NCBI RefSeq assembly: GCF_036067295.1
Contig: NZ_CP107954.1
Span: forward strand, 1,240,001 to 1,304,000
Direction of reading: 5' to 3'
DNA: 64,000 nucleotides
DNA from: Kribbella sp. NBC_00382
GTDB taxonomy: Bacteria > Actinomycetota > Actinomycetes > Propionibacteriales > Kribbellaceae
Shown: positions 16,687 to 24,921 of the stretch, one piece after another
Position numbering within the stretch: the stretch's first letter is position 1
Layout of the letters: every line of letters starts with the position of its first letter
Notes under the pieces: model-generated
The model's database searches: none
What the model saw: only the letters and a program-made list of their open reading frames with translations
What the model was told of the DNA's origin: nothing
Made by a program: the position numbers and the translations under genes

Positions 16687-17969
16687 GGGACCTCCGCGGT
16701 CAGGGTGGTCGGCCCGCCGAGCGGGCTGACCACGGTGAGCTTTCCGTCGACTCCGGAGACCCGGTCGGCCAGGCCGCGCAGCCCGCTGCCGAGGTCGGCG
16801 TCCGCACCGCCTTTGCCGTCATCGGTGACGACGACGCGCAGCACATCGCCGATCCGGTGGATCCTGACCTCCGCCCGCGCCGCCTTGGCGTGCTTGGCGA
16901 CATTCGTGAGTGCCTCGGTCACCACGAAGTACGCGATCGACTCGATCGTCAGCGACGGCCTTGGCGACACCTGCACCTCGACCCGCACCGGCAGCGGCGC
17001 ACGAGCCGCCACGGCCGAGATCGCAGCATCAAGCCCGCGGTCGGTCAGTACCGGCGGATGCAGCCCTCTGGTCAGATCCCGCAGCTCACCGATCGCCAGC
17101 AACGCCTCCGTATGGGCCTGCCCGATCAGCGTTTGCAGGTCCGCATCGGCATCGCCCGCCTTGTTCTTGGCGCGACCGAGCATCATCGCCAGCGAGACCA
17201 GCCGTTGCTGAGCCCCGTCGTGCAGATCGCGTTCCATCCGCCGGCGCTCCGCCTCGGCCGAGTCGACCACCTGCTGCCGGCTCGTCACCAGTTGGTCGAC
17301 GCGCTCAGCCAGCTCCCCCGTCTCCGAGCGGCCAAGGAAGGTACGGGCGAGCCGACCGTCTACTGCGGACAGCGCCCGGACCAGTACCGGCGATACCAGC
17401 AGCAGGAAGAGTAGAGCGCAGCCCGAGACACGCAGCGCCTCGCCGGACGAGTCGATCGAGAACGGACCCAGCTGTGTCCGGGCGGCCGGGAACTTGTCGA
17501 AGAACAGCGGCAGGGCGATCAGTACCGGTGGTACCGACCAGGCGACCACTACTCCGACGAGCGAGACCAGTGCCATCGGCAGCAGCAGTACGTAGTACAG
17601 GAACTGGCGCCAGAGTCCCCGGTCCATCAGGTCCGCCCTGGCGTCAGCGACCCGCTGGCCGGTCGGCGGGGGCGGGATCAGGCTGTGGATGACCTGGTTC
17701 CGGGTGAGCCTCGCGCGCACTCGCTCCCAGCCGGCAGCGGCGTACACGGCCCTGGTTGCCCACGAGGTCAGTGGCAGACCCAGGTAGGCCAGCGGCAGGC
17801 CGAGCACGGCCACGAGCAGCATGGCCAGGACCAGCAGTCCCCCGCCGACCACGACAGCCGTGTCCAGGACCAGGTGCACAGTGGCCAGCCACAGGTACGG
17901 CGAACGCCAGAGCGCCCAGGGCGTCCTGGGCACAACGCTCACGCTGAGGGTGTTGGCCACAGGCAACAA
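16674..17969 (-). CDS. Sensor histidine kinase, NarL-type (HisKA_3)
   Basis: 431-aa membrane kinase. The N-terminal half holds four to five hydrophobic segments (two near residues 20-65, two more near 120-210) in a predicted sensor domain. The phosphorylated His lies in RRRMERDLHDGAQQRLVSLA. The ATPase domain ends with DLGSGLRGLADRVSGVDGKL. The start is uncertain within the first 20 residues. Palindromic GGGGGTTATCCCCC (18020-18033) between this gene and the divergent one could be a target of the system. Confidence 0.92.
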   Translation of the reverse strand: MLPVANTLSVSVVPRTPWALWRSPYLWLATVHLVLDTAVVVGGGLLVLAMLLVAVLGLPLAYLGLPLTSWATRAVYAAAGWERVRARLTRNQVIHSLIPPPPTGQRVADARADLMDRGLWRQFLYYVLLLPMALVSLVGVVVAWSVPPVLIALPLFFDKFPAARTQLGPFSIDSSGEALRVSGCALLFLLLVSPVLVRALSAVDGRLARTFLGRSETGELAERVDQLVTSRQQVVDSAEAERRRMERDLHDGAQQRLVSLAMMLGRAKNKAGDADADLQTLIGQAHTEALLAIGELRDLTRGLHPPVLTDRGLDAAISAVAARAPLPVRVEVQVSPRPSLTIESIAYFVVTEALTNVAKHAKAARAEVRIHRIGDVLRVVVTDDGKGGADADLGSGLRGLADRVSGVDGKLTVVSPLGGPTTLTAEVPCVS

Positions 17970-18093
17970 CCTACGACCCTGCGTGATCGAGCGGCAGCCG
18001 GGAAACCCCCGATCCCACTGGGGGTTATCCCCCGGTCAGGTTCGTGGGCTGGCCGGGCTGTGCCATGGCACACATCGAGGAATTCTCGAAGGC

Positions 18094-18696
18094 ATGACGA
18101 CGCTGATTCCAAATGTGCTGGGTGACGCTATCGACGACCGGGTCGCCGAGGCGCTGGACGACTACCTCGCCGAGGGGCGGTTGGACGGGAAGATCCGTCC
18201 GCGCCGGTCCGCGGTAGGCATCGCGGCCTTGGTCGCGGGCGGAGTGGCGGTCGTGCTGCTGCCTTGGGTACTGATCCTTGCCGTCACGCTGCCGTCGACC
18301 TACGAGGCCAACAACTGGAACCTCGCCTGGATCGGGCTCGATCTGGCCATCGCGGTGACCGCCGGTCTGACCGCCTTCCTGCTGCATCGCCACGATCCCC
18401 GCGCCGCGCTGACCGCGGTCGCGGCCGGGACCTTGCTGGTCGCGGACGCCTGGTTCGACATCAGCACCTCGGCTGCCGGCCTCGACCACAATCTCGCACT
18501 AGCCCAGGGCCTGGTACTGGAGGTCCCGCTGGCGATCAGCGCGTTCGTTCTCGCCAGCAGGACCCTCAAGCCGCGCCCCGAGCGGGTGACTATCGGCCTA
18601 TCAGTTCCAGCACGGGTCCCTCGTGCAGCGCCGAGTAGACCTGATCGCGGAGTCGATTGGCCTCAGCATCGGTCAGCGTCCGGTCGAGCGGTCTGA
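18094..18696 (+). CDS. Hypothetical four-helix membrane protein
   Basis: 200-aa protein. An N-terminal soluble stretch of about 30 residues is followed by four hydrophobic segments (AALVAGGVAVVLLPWVLILA, about residues 50-70, then near 80-100, 110-130 and 140-160). No motif is recognised. It diverges from the histidine kinase and could be its target. The last about 35 codons run antisense into the 3' end of the ligase gene on the other strand (18590-18696), so the C-terminus (basic, Arg/Ser/Pro-rich) may be a recent extension. Confidence 0.65.
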   Translation: MTTLIPNVLGDAIDDRVAEALDDYLAEGRLDGKIRPRRSAVGIAALVAGGVAVVLLPWVLILAVTLPSTYEANNWNLAWIGLDLAIAVTAGLTAFLLHRHDPRAALTAVAAGTLLVADAWFDISTSAAGLDHNLALAQGLVLEVPLAISAFVLASRTLKPRPERVTIGLSVPARVPRAAPSRPDRGVDWPQHRSASGRAV

Positions 18697-19711
18697 GGAC
18701 CAGCCTCACCAGTACGTTCCTTTGACCTGGCTCGAGCTGAAGCCGTTCTCGAGCGGCCACGGGCAGGTCGTCGTACGACGTCTCGCCGCGTACCTCGACC
18801 GATTCCGCCGCCTCGGCGTCGACCCCCAAGGCCTGCCGGACCCGGTCGCCGAGCACCTCGTCCGAGATGTCGACCTCGGGGCCGACCACAACCGACAGAT
18901 CACGCCGTACCGCCGGCATGGCCGACACCGGCTTGTACGGCGAGAGGTCCAGCATTTGCTCGGCGACTCGTGGATCCGTTGACCTGAGCAACCGAATGTC
19001 CCGGATCCCTTTGCGCAACATGACCAGCCGGTCGAGCCCCGGGCCCATCGCGAGTCCTGTCCAGCTCTCGTCGAGCCCGGCTTTCCGGAGTACGGCGGGA
19101 GCCGCAACTCCACACTCGCCGATCTCGATCCATTGGTCGTCGAGCAGGACGTCGATCTGACGGCCGTGAATCGTGTACGGATGGACGGCTGGGACGGTGC
19201 GGTAGGTCTGGCCGGGCAGGACCGTCTCCACGAGTTTGGCGATCATCGCCTCCAGCTCGGGCTCTCCGAGGGTGACGTTGCGGCTGATCCGCCAGAGGTC
19301 GAGCTGGTGCGGCGTACCGGTGTGCTGCCAGTCGACTGAGTCACGGCGGTAGCAGATGCCTGCGCAGATCATCAGTACGTCGGATGCCTCTGACTTGGCC
19401 AGCTCGCGCAGGGCGGGCGGGATCATCGCGGAGGTGTGGCTTCGCAGTACCTGCGTCGGCGAGGCGTAGCGGGTGTAGCGCTCTTCCCGGGTGACCGCGC
19501 CGGCGGCGTACCCGAGATTGTCGTAGTTGTCGGCGAGCGAGACGACGGGATGATCCCGACGCGTCCGGATCTCCGTGTACGGCCAGGCTTGACCGAGCGC
19601 GGCGCGTACCTGGTCGACAACCAACTGAATCGCATGCGGCCCTTGAGCCGGATCGGCCAGGTCGCGCAGGGCAAGGTTGTCGTTGAGTTCTTCGGCAGTG
19701 AGTACAGCCAT
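18590..19711 (-). CDS. srmL: PheS-related stand-alone ligase (SrmL-like)
   Basis: 373-aa class II aminoacyl-tRNA-synthetase-like protein combining a PheRS-alpha-type catalytic core (motif 3 region GPGLDRLVMLRKGIRDIRLL) with a C-terminal FDX-ACB domain (starting about residue 270, MPAVRRDLSVVVGPEVDISD), otherwise found in PheRS beta or single-chain organellar PheRS. It is not the housekeeping PheST pair: no pheT is adjacent. As I recall, such proteins are annotated 'PheS-related mystery ligase SrmL'. Substrate and tRNA use are unknown. The leader can pair with its ribosome binding site. Confidence 0.8.
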   Translation of the reverse strand: MAVLTAEELNDNLALRDLADPAQGPHAIQLVVDQVRAALGQAWPYTEIRTRRDHPVVSLADNYDNLGYAAGAVTREERYTRYASPTQVLRSHTSAMIPPALRELAKSEASDVLMICAGICYRRDSVDWQHTGTPHQLDLWRISRNVTLGEPELEAMIAKLVETVLPGQTYRTVPAVHPYTIHGRQIDVLLDDQWIEIGECGVAAPAVLRKAGLDESWTGLAMGPGLDRLVMLRKGIRDIRLLRSTDPRVAEQMLDLSPYKPVSAMPAVRRDLSVVVGPEVDISDEVLGDRVRQALGVDAEAAESVEVRGETSYDDLPVAARERLQLEPGQRNVLVRLVLRPLDRTLTDAEANRLRDQVYSALHEGPVLELIGR

Positions 19712-19800
19712 GGGTTATCTCTCCTGTGAGCAGCGGGTCCAAGGGAGAACACACCCCGACCGGCCGCGGTCACCTCAGGAGAGAGCGCAGCAGCGACTCA
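19712..19800 (-). ncRNA. Leader of the PheS-like gene with a ribosome-site-masking stem
   Basis: On the minus strand the Shine-Dalgarno segment CAGGAGAGA (19726-19718) is exactly complementary over 9 nt to TCTCTCCTG (19784-19776) about 50 nt earlier; between them lies GAGGTGACCGCGG, reminiscent of but not matching the T-box core. This geometry suits translational control. A canonical T-box is not supported because the UGGN element is missing. Confidence 0.45.
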
Positions 19801-19948
19801 CCCCGTCGGCACCACTGTGCCGGCCGGGGCGCAGAAATCGCTGCCCGTACTGCTTCATGCCCCCAACGATACCGCCCCGCCCAACCACACGCCCCGCCTT
19901 TTTCCTCCCCACCGCCGCCCCACCTCAGCGAACGCACCTGCCGCTGGG

Positions 19949-20011
19949 CGACTTTGTGCACCGCCTGAGCAGATCAGGCGGCCAAATCCGCTCAAGTCGA
20001 GCACAAAGTCG
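19949..20011. promoter_or_regulatory. Nested inverted repeats upstream of hydroxy-acid oxidase
   Basis: Outer arms CGACTTTGTGC (19949-19959) and GCACAAAGTCG (20001-20011) are perfectly complementary over 11 bp. Inside sits a hairpin with arms CCGCCTGA and TCAGGCGG around GCAGA (19961-19981). The block ends 35 nt before the oxidase start. The rest of the 335-nt gap between the two divergent genes (19801-19948) shows nothing else recognisable. It may be a paired operator or a structured leader. Confidence 0.45.
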
Positions 20012-20046
20012 ACTCTTGGGGGCCGGTGGGTGGAAGGATCGTCGGC

Positions 20047-21078
20047 ATGCGATGGATCGACGGTCTGGAGGCAGCCGCTGCCGAGAAGCTGCCGGAGCCT
20101 GTACACCGGTACTTCCGCCAGGGCTCGGCGAGTGGGATCAGCGTCGGAGAAGCGGTCGCGGCCTGGAGCGCCTACCGCTTCCGGCCGCACGTGCTGACCG
20201 ATGTGTCGACGGTTGACCTCAGGACGACCGTGCTGGGGACACCTGTCGACCTCCCCGTACTAGTCGCGCCGACGACACTGCAGCGGCAGGCGTCTCCCGA
20301 CGGCGAGCTGGCCATGGCCGCCGGAGTAGGCGCAGCCGGTTCCGTGCTCGGAGTGTCCAGCAACGCCGGTACTACGTTCGCCGCGATCGGTGAGGTCGGT
20401 ACGCCGTGGTGGGTGCAGATCTACGTGGTGAAGAACCGCGACATCACCCTCAAGATGCTGGACGCCGCTGTCGCCGGGGGTGCGCGAGCCGTGGTCCTCA
20501 CCGCAGACACCCCGGTAGTCGGCCGCAAAGAGGACGACGGCCCAACTGTCTGGTCCGTGACCCCCTCTGACCACCTGCTGGCCAACCTGGTGGAGGACGA
20601 CTACACCGACGACGACCTGACCAAAGCCGACGACCTCACCCCCGACGTCATCGGCTGGCTAACCGAACGCACCGGCCTCCCCGTGGTCGTGAAGGGCGTA
20701 CTCCGAGGCGACGACGCCAAACGCTGCTCCGACGCCGGCGCAGCAGGCATCATCGTCTCCAACCACGGCGGCCGCCAACTAGACGGCGCAATCCCCACCG
20801 CTGAAGCCCTCCCAGAGGTGGCAGCAGCCCTAGCCGGCACCCCCACCGAACTCTACGCAGACGGCGGCATCCGCCGAGGCGAACACATCCTGACCGCCCT
20901 AGCCCTAGGCGCCCGAGCCGTCCTACTAGGCCGCCCCGCGTTGTGGGCCCTCGCCGTCGACGGCCAGGCCGGCGTAACCCGCCTACTCACCGACCTCGGC
21001 GAAGAACTAGAACACGCCATGCGCCTAGCCGGCACCCCAACCCTCGCCGCCCTAACCCCAGACCTCATCACCAAATAG
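20047..21078 (+). CDS. FMN-dependent alpha-hydroxy acid oxidase/dehydrogenase
   Basis: TIM-barrel flavoenzyme oxidising 2-hydroxy acids such as lactate or glycolate, 343 aa. Visible features are PVLVAPTTLQRQASPDGELA near residue 72, the catalytic His/Arg motif VSNHGGRQLDG and the FMN phosphate site YADGGIRRGEH followed by LLGRPALWAL. I chose ATG 20047 because GGAAGGA precedes it at good spacing. Its 3' half is unusually rich in CTA/CCC codons compared with the 5' half. Substrate unknown. Confidence 0.9.
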   Translation: MRWIDGLEAAAAEKLPEPVHRYFRQGSASGISVGEAVAAWSAYRFRPHVLTDVSTVDLRTTVLGTPVDLPVLVAPTTLQRQASPDGELAMAAGVGAAGSVLGVSSNAGTTFAAIGEVGTPWWVQIYVVKNRDITLKMLDAAVAGGARAVVLTADTPVVGRKEDDGPTVWSVTPSDHLLANLVEDDYTDDDLTKADDLTPDVIGWLTERTGLPVVVKGVLRGDDAKRCSDAGAAGIIVSNHGGRQLDGAIPTAEALPEVAAALAGTPTELYADGGIRRGEHILTALALGARAVLLGRPALWALAVDGQAGVTRLLTDLGEELEHAMRLAGTPTLAALTPDLITK

Positions 21079-21627
21079 CCCCTCACACACCACTCCCAAC
21101 CAGCATCCAGCTACCTGGCCTGACCACACCCCCGGATAGCCCCAGCCAGCCCACAGCCACCCGGCTAGACCACACCCCGGCCAGCTCACAACCACCCTGG
21201 CTGGACCACACCCCGGCCAGCCCACATCCACCCGAGCCGGGCCACGGCAACCCGGCCAGCCCACACCGAAGGCGGCCAGGCCGCGTCTACCCCGGCCAGC
21301 CCGCCCCAGCCCCATCGACACAGGCACAAGACGGCCCCGCCGGGGACTCGCCTCTGGCGGACCCCAGCCACCCACACACGGGACGCCAACACCTCGCCCA
21401 CAACAAGCGGACCACCCACCCAGCACACCCCAAGCGCCAACCCCTGCGCGCGACGCCAGCCGCGTCGCCCCCACCAAGGGCGACTCAGGAGCACACCCCC
21501 AGCACGACGCTAGGCGCACACCCCTGCCCGGGACCCAACCACGCAGCCCACACCAACTGGACAACGCAGGACCCATCCGCCCAGCACCACCCCAAGCACC
21601 ACCCCTGCCCGAGACGCCAGCCGCCCC
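21079..21627. repeat. C-rich intergenic region with degenerate tandem repeats
   Basis: 549 nt with no credible gene. Between about 21125 and 21300 a 36-nt unit recurs in tandem: ACCACACCCCGGCCAGC begins identical stretches at 21169 and 21205, with decayed units before and after. Further on, short motifs such as CACCCCTGCCCG and GACGCCAGCCG recur. The strand is strongly C-rich on top. Open frames exist on both strands but are pure composition artefacts (Pro/Arg or Gly/Trp/Val). Confidence 0.55.
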
Positions 21628-21736
21628 GCCTTCACAAAGCGGGCGACGTAGGAGCACGCGTGTTCTCGCAGGAGGGCGGGCGGGAGCGCCCGGAGCAGCG
21701 AGCGACGCAGGAGCGAACAGCGCAGGGCGCGTGGGG
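21628..21736 (-). repeat. Dispersed intergenic repeat, diverged copy D
   Basis: On the minus strand this stretch carries the same string of motifs as the copies at 53.4, 53.6 and 58.1 kb: CCCCACGCG, then CGCTCCTGCGTCGC, GCTCCCGCCCGCCC, TGCTCCTACGTCGCCCGC and CTTTGTGAAGG. It is less similar than the other three copies. It lies directly beyond the rplA terminator. Confidence 0.6.
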
Positions 21737-21741
21737 ACAGC

Positions 21742-21773
21742 AGAACGCCCCGGTCGTGTGACCGGGGCGTTCT
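21742..21773 (-). terminator. Terminator of the rplK-rplA unit
   Basis: Perfect 13-bp stem AGAACGCCCCGGT/ACCGGGGCGTTCT with a 6-nt loop, 20 nt after the rplA stop. No U-run follows, but the stem is among the strongest in the window. It is symmetrical and could act on both strands. Confidence 0.8.
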
Positions 21774-21793
21774 GTAGAAGATAGCGAGGAGGC

Positions 21794-22522
21794 TCAGGCC
21801 TCGTCGTCGCCCTCGAGGAGGTTGCGGGTGAGGTTCGGGTCTACCTGAACGCCCGGGCCCATCGTCGTCGAGAAGACGGTCTTCTTGATGTAGCGGCCCT
21901 TCGAGCTGGAGGGCTTCAGCCGGAGAATCTCCTCCAGTGCGGCGCTGTAGTTCTCCACCAGCTGGGCCTCGTCGAAGGAGACCTTGCCGATGATGAAGTG
22001 CAGGTTCGCGTGCCGGTCGACGCGGAACTCGATCTTGCCGCCCTTGATGTCCGTGACAGCCTTCGTCACGTCCGGGGTGACCGTGCCGGTCTTCGGGTTC
22101 GGCATCAGACCACGCGGTCCGAGCACCCGGCCCAGCCGGCCGACCTTGCCCATCATGTCCGGGGTCGCGACGACGGCGTCGAAGTCGAGCCAGCCGTCGG
22201 TGACCTTCTTGATCATGTCGTCGTCACCGACGTAGTCGGCGCCGGCGGCCAGTGCGGCCTCGGCCTTCTCACCGGTGGCGAAGACGAGGACCCGTGCCGT
22301 CTTGCCGGTACCGTGCGGAAGGTTGACGGTGCCGCGCACCATCTGGTCGGCCTTGCGAGGGTCGACCCCGAGCCGCATCGCGACGTCGATGGTCGAGTTG
22401 AACTTCTTGCCGGTCGCACCCTGCTTGGCGAACTTGATCGCCTCGAGCGGGGTGTACAGGTGGTCGAAGTCGATCTTCTCCGCGATCGCGCGGTAGCTCT
22501 TGCTGCGCTGTGCCATGTTCAA
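21794..22522 (-). CDS. rplA: 50S ribosomal protein L1
   Basis: Large-subunit protein of the mobile L1 stalk that helps release deacylated tRNA, 242 aa (normal). The L1 signature region includes [15 protein letters not shown] and [27 protein letters not shown] precedes ATG 22522. It lies 111 nt after rplK in the conserved secE-nusG-rplK-rplA order; the gap holds no recognisable element. Confidence 0.98.
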   Translation of the reverse strand: MNMAQRSKSYRAIAEKIDFDHLYTPLEAIKFAKQGATGKKFNSTIDVAMRLGVDPRKADQMVRGTVNLPHGTGKTARVLVFATGEKAEAALAAGADYVGDDDMIKKVTDGWLDFDAVVATPDMMGKVGRLGRVLGPRGLMPNPKTGTVTPDVTKAVTDIKGGKIEFRVDRHANLHFIIGKVSFDEAQLVENYSAALEEILRLKPSSSKGRYIKKTVFSTTMGPGVQVDPNLTRNLLEGDDEA

Positions 22523-22633
22523 ATCTCCTGTGTACGAACGCGTTGATCAGCGTTCGTGTCGTGGTGTCAACGGGCGACGAACTGCTCGCCCTTCCACTCC
22601 TGCTGGCTCACCGAGGTGAACCGGAAAGAGGTA

Positions 22634-23065
22634 CTACTTCTCGATCGTGACGCCCATCGAGCGCGCGGTGCCCTCGATGATCTTCATCGCGGCGTCGATG
22701 TCGCGCGCGTTCAGGTCGGGCATCTTGGTGGTGGCGATCTCGCGGACCTGGTCCTTGGTGATCTTGCCGACCTTGTCCTTCTGCGGGACGGCCGAACCCT
22801 TCTGCAGGCCCGCAGCCTTCTTGATCATCTCCGGCGCCGGCGGCGTCTTGGTGATGAACGTGAAGGAGCGGTCTTCGTAGATGGTGATCTCGACCGGTAC
22901 GACGTTTCCGCGCATGGACTCCGTCTGGGCGTTGTACGCCTTGCAGAACTCCATGATGTTGACGCCGTGCGGACCGAGCGCGGTACCGACCGGCGGGGCC
23001 GGCGTCGCGGCGCCGGCCTGGAGCTGCACCTTCACGAGGGCAGCGATCTTCTTCTTCGGAGGCAT
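22634..23065 (-). CDS. rplK: 50S ribosomal protein L11
   Basis: GTPase-centre protein binding 23S rRNA, 143 aa. The N-terminal domain contains the proline-rich [20 protein letters not shown] and the C-terminal rRNA-binding domain ends [16 protein letters not shown]. It lies 12 nt downstream of nusG. Target site of thiopeptide antibiotics in other bacteria. Confidence 0.98.
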   Translation of the reverse strand: MPPKKKIAALVKVQLQAGAATPAPPVGTALGPHGVNIMEFCKAYNAQTESMRGNVVPVEITIYEDRSFTFITKTPPAPEMIKKAAGLQKGSAVPQKDKVGKITKDQVREIATTKMPDLNARDIDAAMKIIEGTARSMGVTIEK

Positions 23066-23077
23066 TCTCTGGGGTCC

Positions 23078-24199
23078 TTAGACTTTCTGGATCTGGCTGA
23101 AGCTGAGTTCCACCGGGGTCTCCCGGCCGAAGATCTCCACCAGCGCCTTGATCCGCTGGGCGTCGGCATTGATCTCCGTGATGGTGGCGTGCAGGGTCGC
23201 GAACGGCCCGTCGACGACCATGACCGAGTCGCCCACACCGAAGTCGGCGACCTCGACCTTCTTCTTGGCCGCGGTCTTGGTGGGTGCGGCACCGGTCTCG
23301 GCAGCCGCCGCCTCGGCCGCCGCCACGACGGCCGGAGCGAGCATCTTCTCGACCTCTTCGAGGCTGAGCGGGACCGGCTTCTGGCTGTTCCCGACGAAGC
23401 CGGTCACCGACGGCGTGTGCCGCACGGTCGACCAGGACTCGTCGGTCAGGTCCATCCGGACCAGCACGTAGCCGGGGAGCACGGTGCGCTTGACCATCCG
23501 GCGCTGCCCGTTCTTGATCTCGGCGACCTCTTCGGTCGGCACGACGATCTCGAAGATGAAGTCCTCCATGTTCAGGGAGTTGATCCGGTTCTCAAGGTTT
23601 CCCTTGACCCGGTTCTCCATCCCTGAGTACGTGTGCACCACGTACCAGTCGCCGATCTGGGAGCGCAGCGTGTTGCGCAGCTCCTCCAGCGGGTCACCCG
23701 GCTCGACCTCTTCGGCGACCTCTTCCTCCGCCTCATCGGCAGAGTCAGCGTCGTCGGAGTCGCCGGCGGACGAGAAGACGACCTCGTCGACCTCGGGCTC
23801 CGCCTCGGTGGTGTCGTCCGGAGCCGTCTCGGCGGTCTCCTCGGCGAGCTCGTCCGCGGCGTCGTCGATGTCGGCCTCGGTGACCACCTCGGCGTCCTCC
23901 GCGTCGTCGGCGGCCGCTACGACCACCACCGGCTCGTCGTCGGAGTCGTCCGCGTCGGCATCGCCGGTCTCGGCGTCGTCGTCGGCCGCGTACTCGCTCT
24001 CGGCCGCCAGCGGCACCTCGTCGTCGTCGCCGACCTCGACCTCGATGTCCTTGAACAGGTCGTCGTCGTCGTCATCGTCGTCGGAGTCGTCGAAACCCAG
24101 GTCGAGATCGATTTCGTCGTCGGAGTCAGCGGTTACGTCGAACTCGTCCTCGTCGAGGACCTCGTCGTCGCGCTGGTCGGACACGTTGTACTCCGTCAT
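23078..24199 (-). CDS. nusG: Transcription termination/antitermination factor NusG with long acidic extension
   Basis: RNA polymerase-associated factor, 373 aa against about 180 in E. coli. Residues 1 to about 175 are an acidic, low-complexity extension dominated by Asp and Glu, including eleven Asp in a stretch of thirteen residues (39-51). The NGN domain follows ([20 protein letters not shown], about 184-203, to [11 protein letters not shown]), then an Ala-rich linker and the KOW domain ([20 protein letters not shown]). Actinobacterial NusG proteins often carry such extensions, but this one is long. Operon with secE and rplK. Confidence 0.97.
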   Translation of the reverse strand: MTEYNVSDQRDDEVLDEDEFDVTADSDDEIDLDLGFDDSDDDDDDDDLFKDIEVEVGDDDEVPLAAESEYAADDDAETGDADADDSDDEPVVVVAAADDAEDAEVVTEADIDDAADELAEETAETAPDDTTEAEPEVDEVVFSSAGDSDDADSADEAEEEVAEEVEPGDPLEELRNTLRSQIGDWYVVHTYSGMENRVKGNLENRINSLNMEDFIFEIVVPTEEVAEIKNGQRRMVKRTVLPGYVLVRMDLTDESWSTVRHTPSVTGFVGNSQKPVPLSLEEVEKMLAPAVVAAAEAAAAETGAAPTKTAAKKKVEVADFGVGDSVMVVDGPFATLHATITEINADAQRIKALVEIFGRETPVELSFSQIQKV

Positions 24200-24257
24200 C
24201 TGTGCATCGGGTGGTGGAACCGGGTGGGCTCCGGCTGTGGTGCGGGCGGCGGCTGGG

Positions 24258-24500
24258 TCAGCCGAAGATCTTGAACATCGCCCAGCCGAAGGCGAGGTCG
24301 AGCACCGAAACGATCGCGATGACGAACACCACGAAGGTCAGCACGACCACGAAGTAGGTGGACAGCTGCTTGCGGGTCGGCCAGACCACCTTGCGGAGCT
24401 CGGCGACCACCTGGCGGTAGAAGCGCAGCAGGCGGTTGCCGCCCTTGCTCTCCGCAGGCTTGCCGGCGCCGGACGGTGCCGGGGTGCGCGTCTCCGTCAC
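24258..24500 (-). CDS. secE: Preprotein translocase subunit SecE
   Basis: 80-aa single-span subunit that clamps SecY. It has a cytoplasmic amphipathic region ([20 protein letters not shown], the hallmark) followed by one membrane helix ([20 protein letters not shown]). The start is GTG 24500 with AGAGG upstream. tRNA-Trp precedes it and nusG follows, the standard order. Confidence 0.97.
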   Translation of the reverse strand: MTETRTPAPSGAGKPAESKGGNRLLRFYRQVVAELRKVVWPTRKQLSTYFVVVLTFVVFVIAIVSVLDLAFGWAMFKIFG

Positions 24501-24555
24501 GACCTACCTCTTTCGCTAGCGGCGGCCTGACCGGCCTTGTACCGATCAGGATTTG

Positions 24556-24628
24556 CAGGGCACGAGGGACTTGAACCCCCAACCTTCGGTTTTGGAGACC
24601 GATGCTCTGCCAGTTGAGCTAGTGCCCT
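24556..24628 (-). tRNA. trpT: tRNA-Trp (CCA anticodon)
   Basis: 73-nt cloverleaf: acceptor AGGGCAC paired with GTGCCCT, discriminator G, D-arm TAGCTCAACTGGCAGAGCA, anticodon loop with CCA, T-arm GGGGGTTCAAGTCCCTC. The 3' CCA is not encoded. It lies just upstream of secE, the conserved actinobacterial position. Confidence 0.97.
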
Positions 24629-24702
24629 CTGCAAAGTTCCGAACGCCGCTGGACCTGATCTCGGGCATGCCGAGTCAGGGCCATCTACGCCCGGACTAGA
24701 AG

Positions 24703-24732
24703 AGTGTACGGGGTCGGGGCCACCTGGTCGAA
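24703..24732 (-). promoter_or_regulatory. Promoter of tRNA-Trp-secE-nusG
   Basis: -35 TTCGAC (24732-24727), 18-bp spacer, -10 TACACT (24708-24703), placing transcription start about 70 nt before the tRNA. A good housekeeping-sigma match for actinobacteria. Confidence 0.6.
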
Positions 24733-24921
24733 CTGAGCCCCAGGGTGCTCCGGGTCCCCGCCACGGCGGCGAACCTCCGTGGACTTCGGGCCGGACGTCG
24801 TACTGCGGGCAGAACCTTACCGTCTCCACGACGTTGCCAACGCCAGGGGGCCCACCATGGTTCCGGTCACCAGGCGATACCCGGATGTGACCACGGGCAG
24901 GTCAGTGCCAGGATGGGGCCT

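Noticed and set aside
18005..18034. Palindrome GGGGGTTATCCCCC with a facing ACCCCC as terminator
   Set aside because: It lies between two divergent genes, where no terminator is needed, and lacks a U-tract. Could be an operator, but evidence is too thin for a separate feature.
19712..19800. Canonical T-box upstream of the PheS-like gene
   Set aside because: A GAGGTGACCGCGG stretch resembles the T-box core but lacks the UGGN element needed to bind the tRNA acceptor end, and no specifier stem was identified. Kept only as a possible masking leader.
20943..21761. Long open frames on both strands over the C-rich intergenic region
   Set aside because: Their products are nearly all Pro/Arg/His or Gly/Trp/Val, follow the base composition and tandem repeats, and have no ribosome site or domain.
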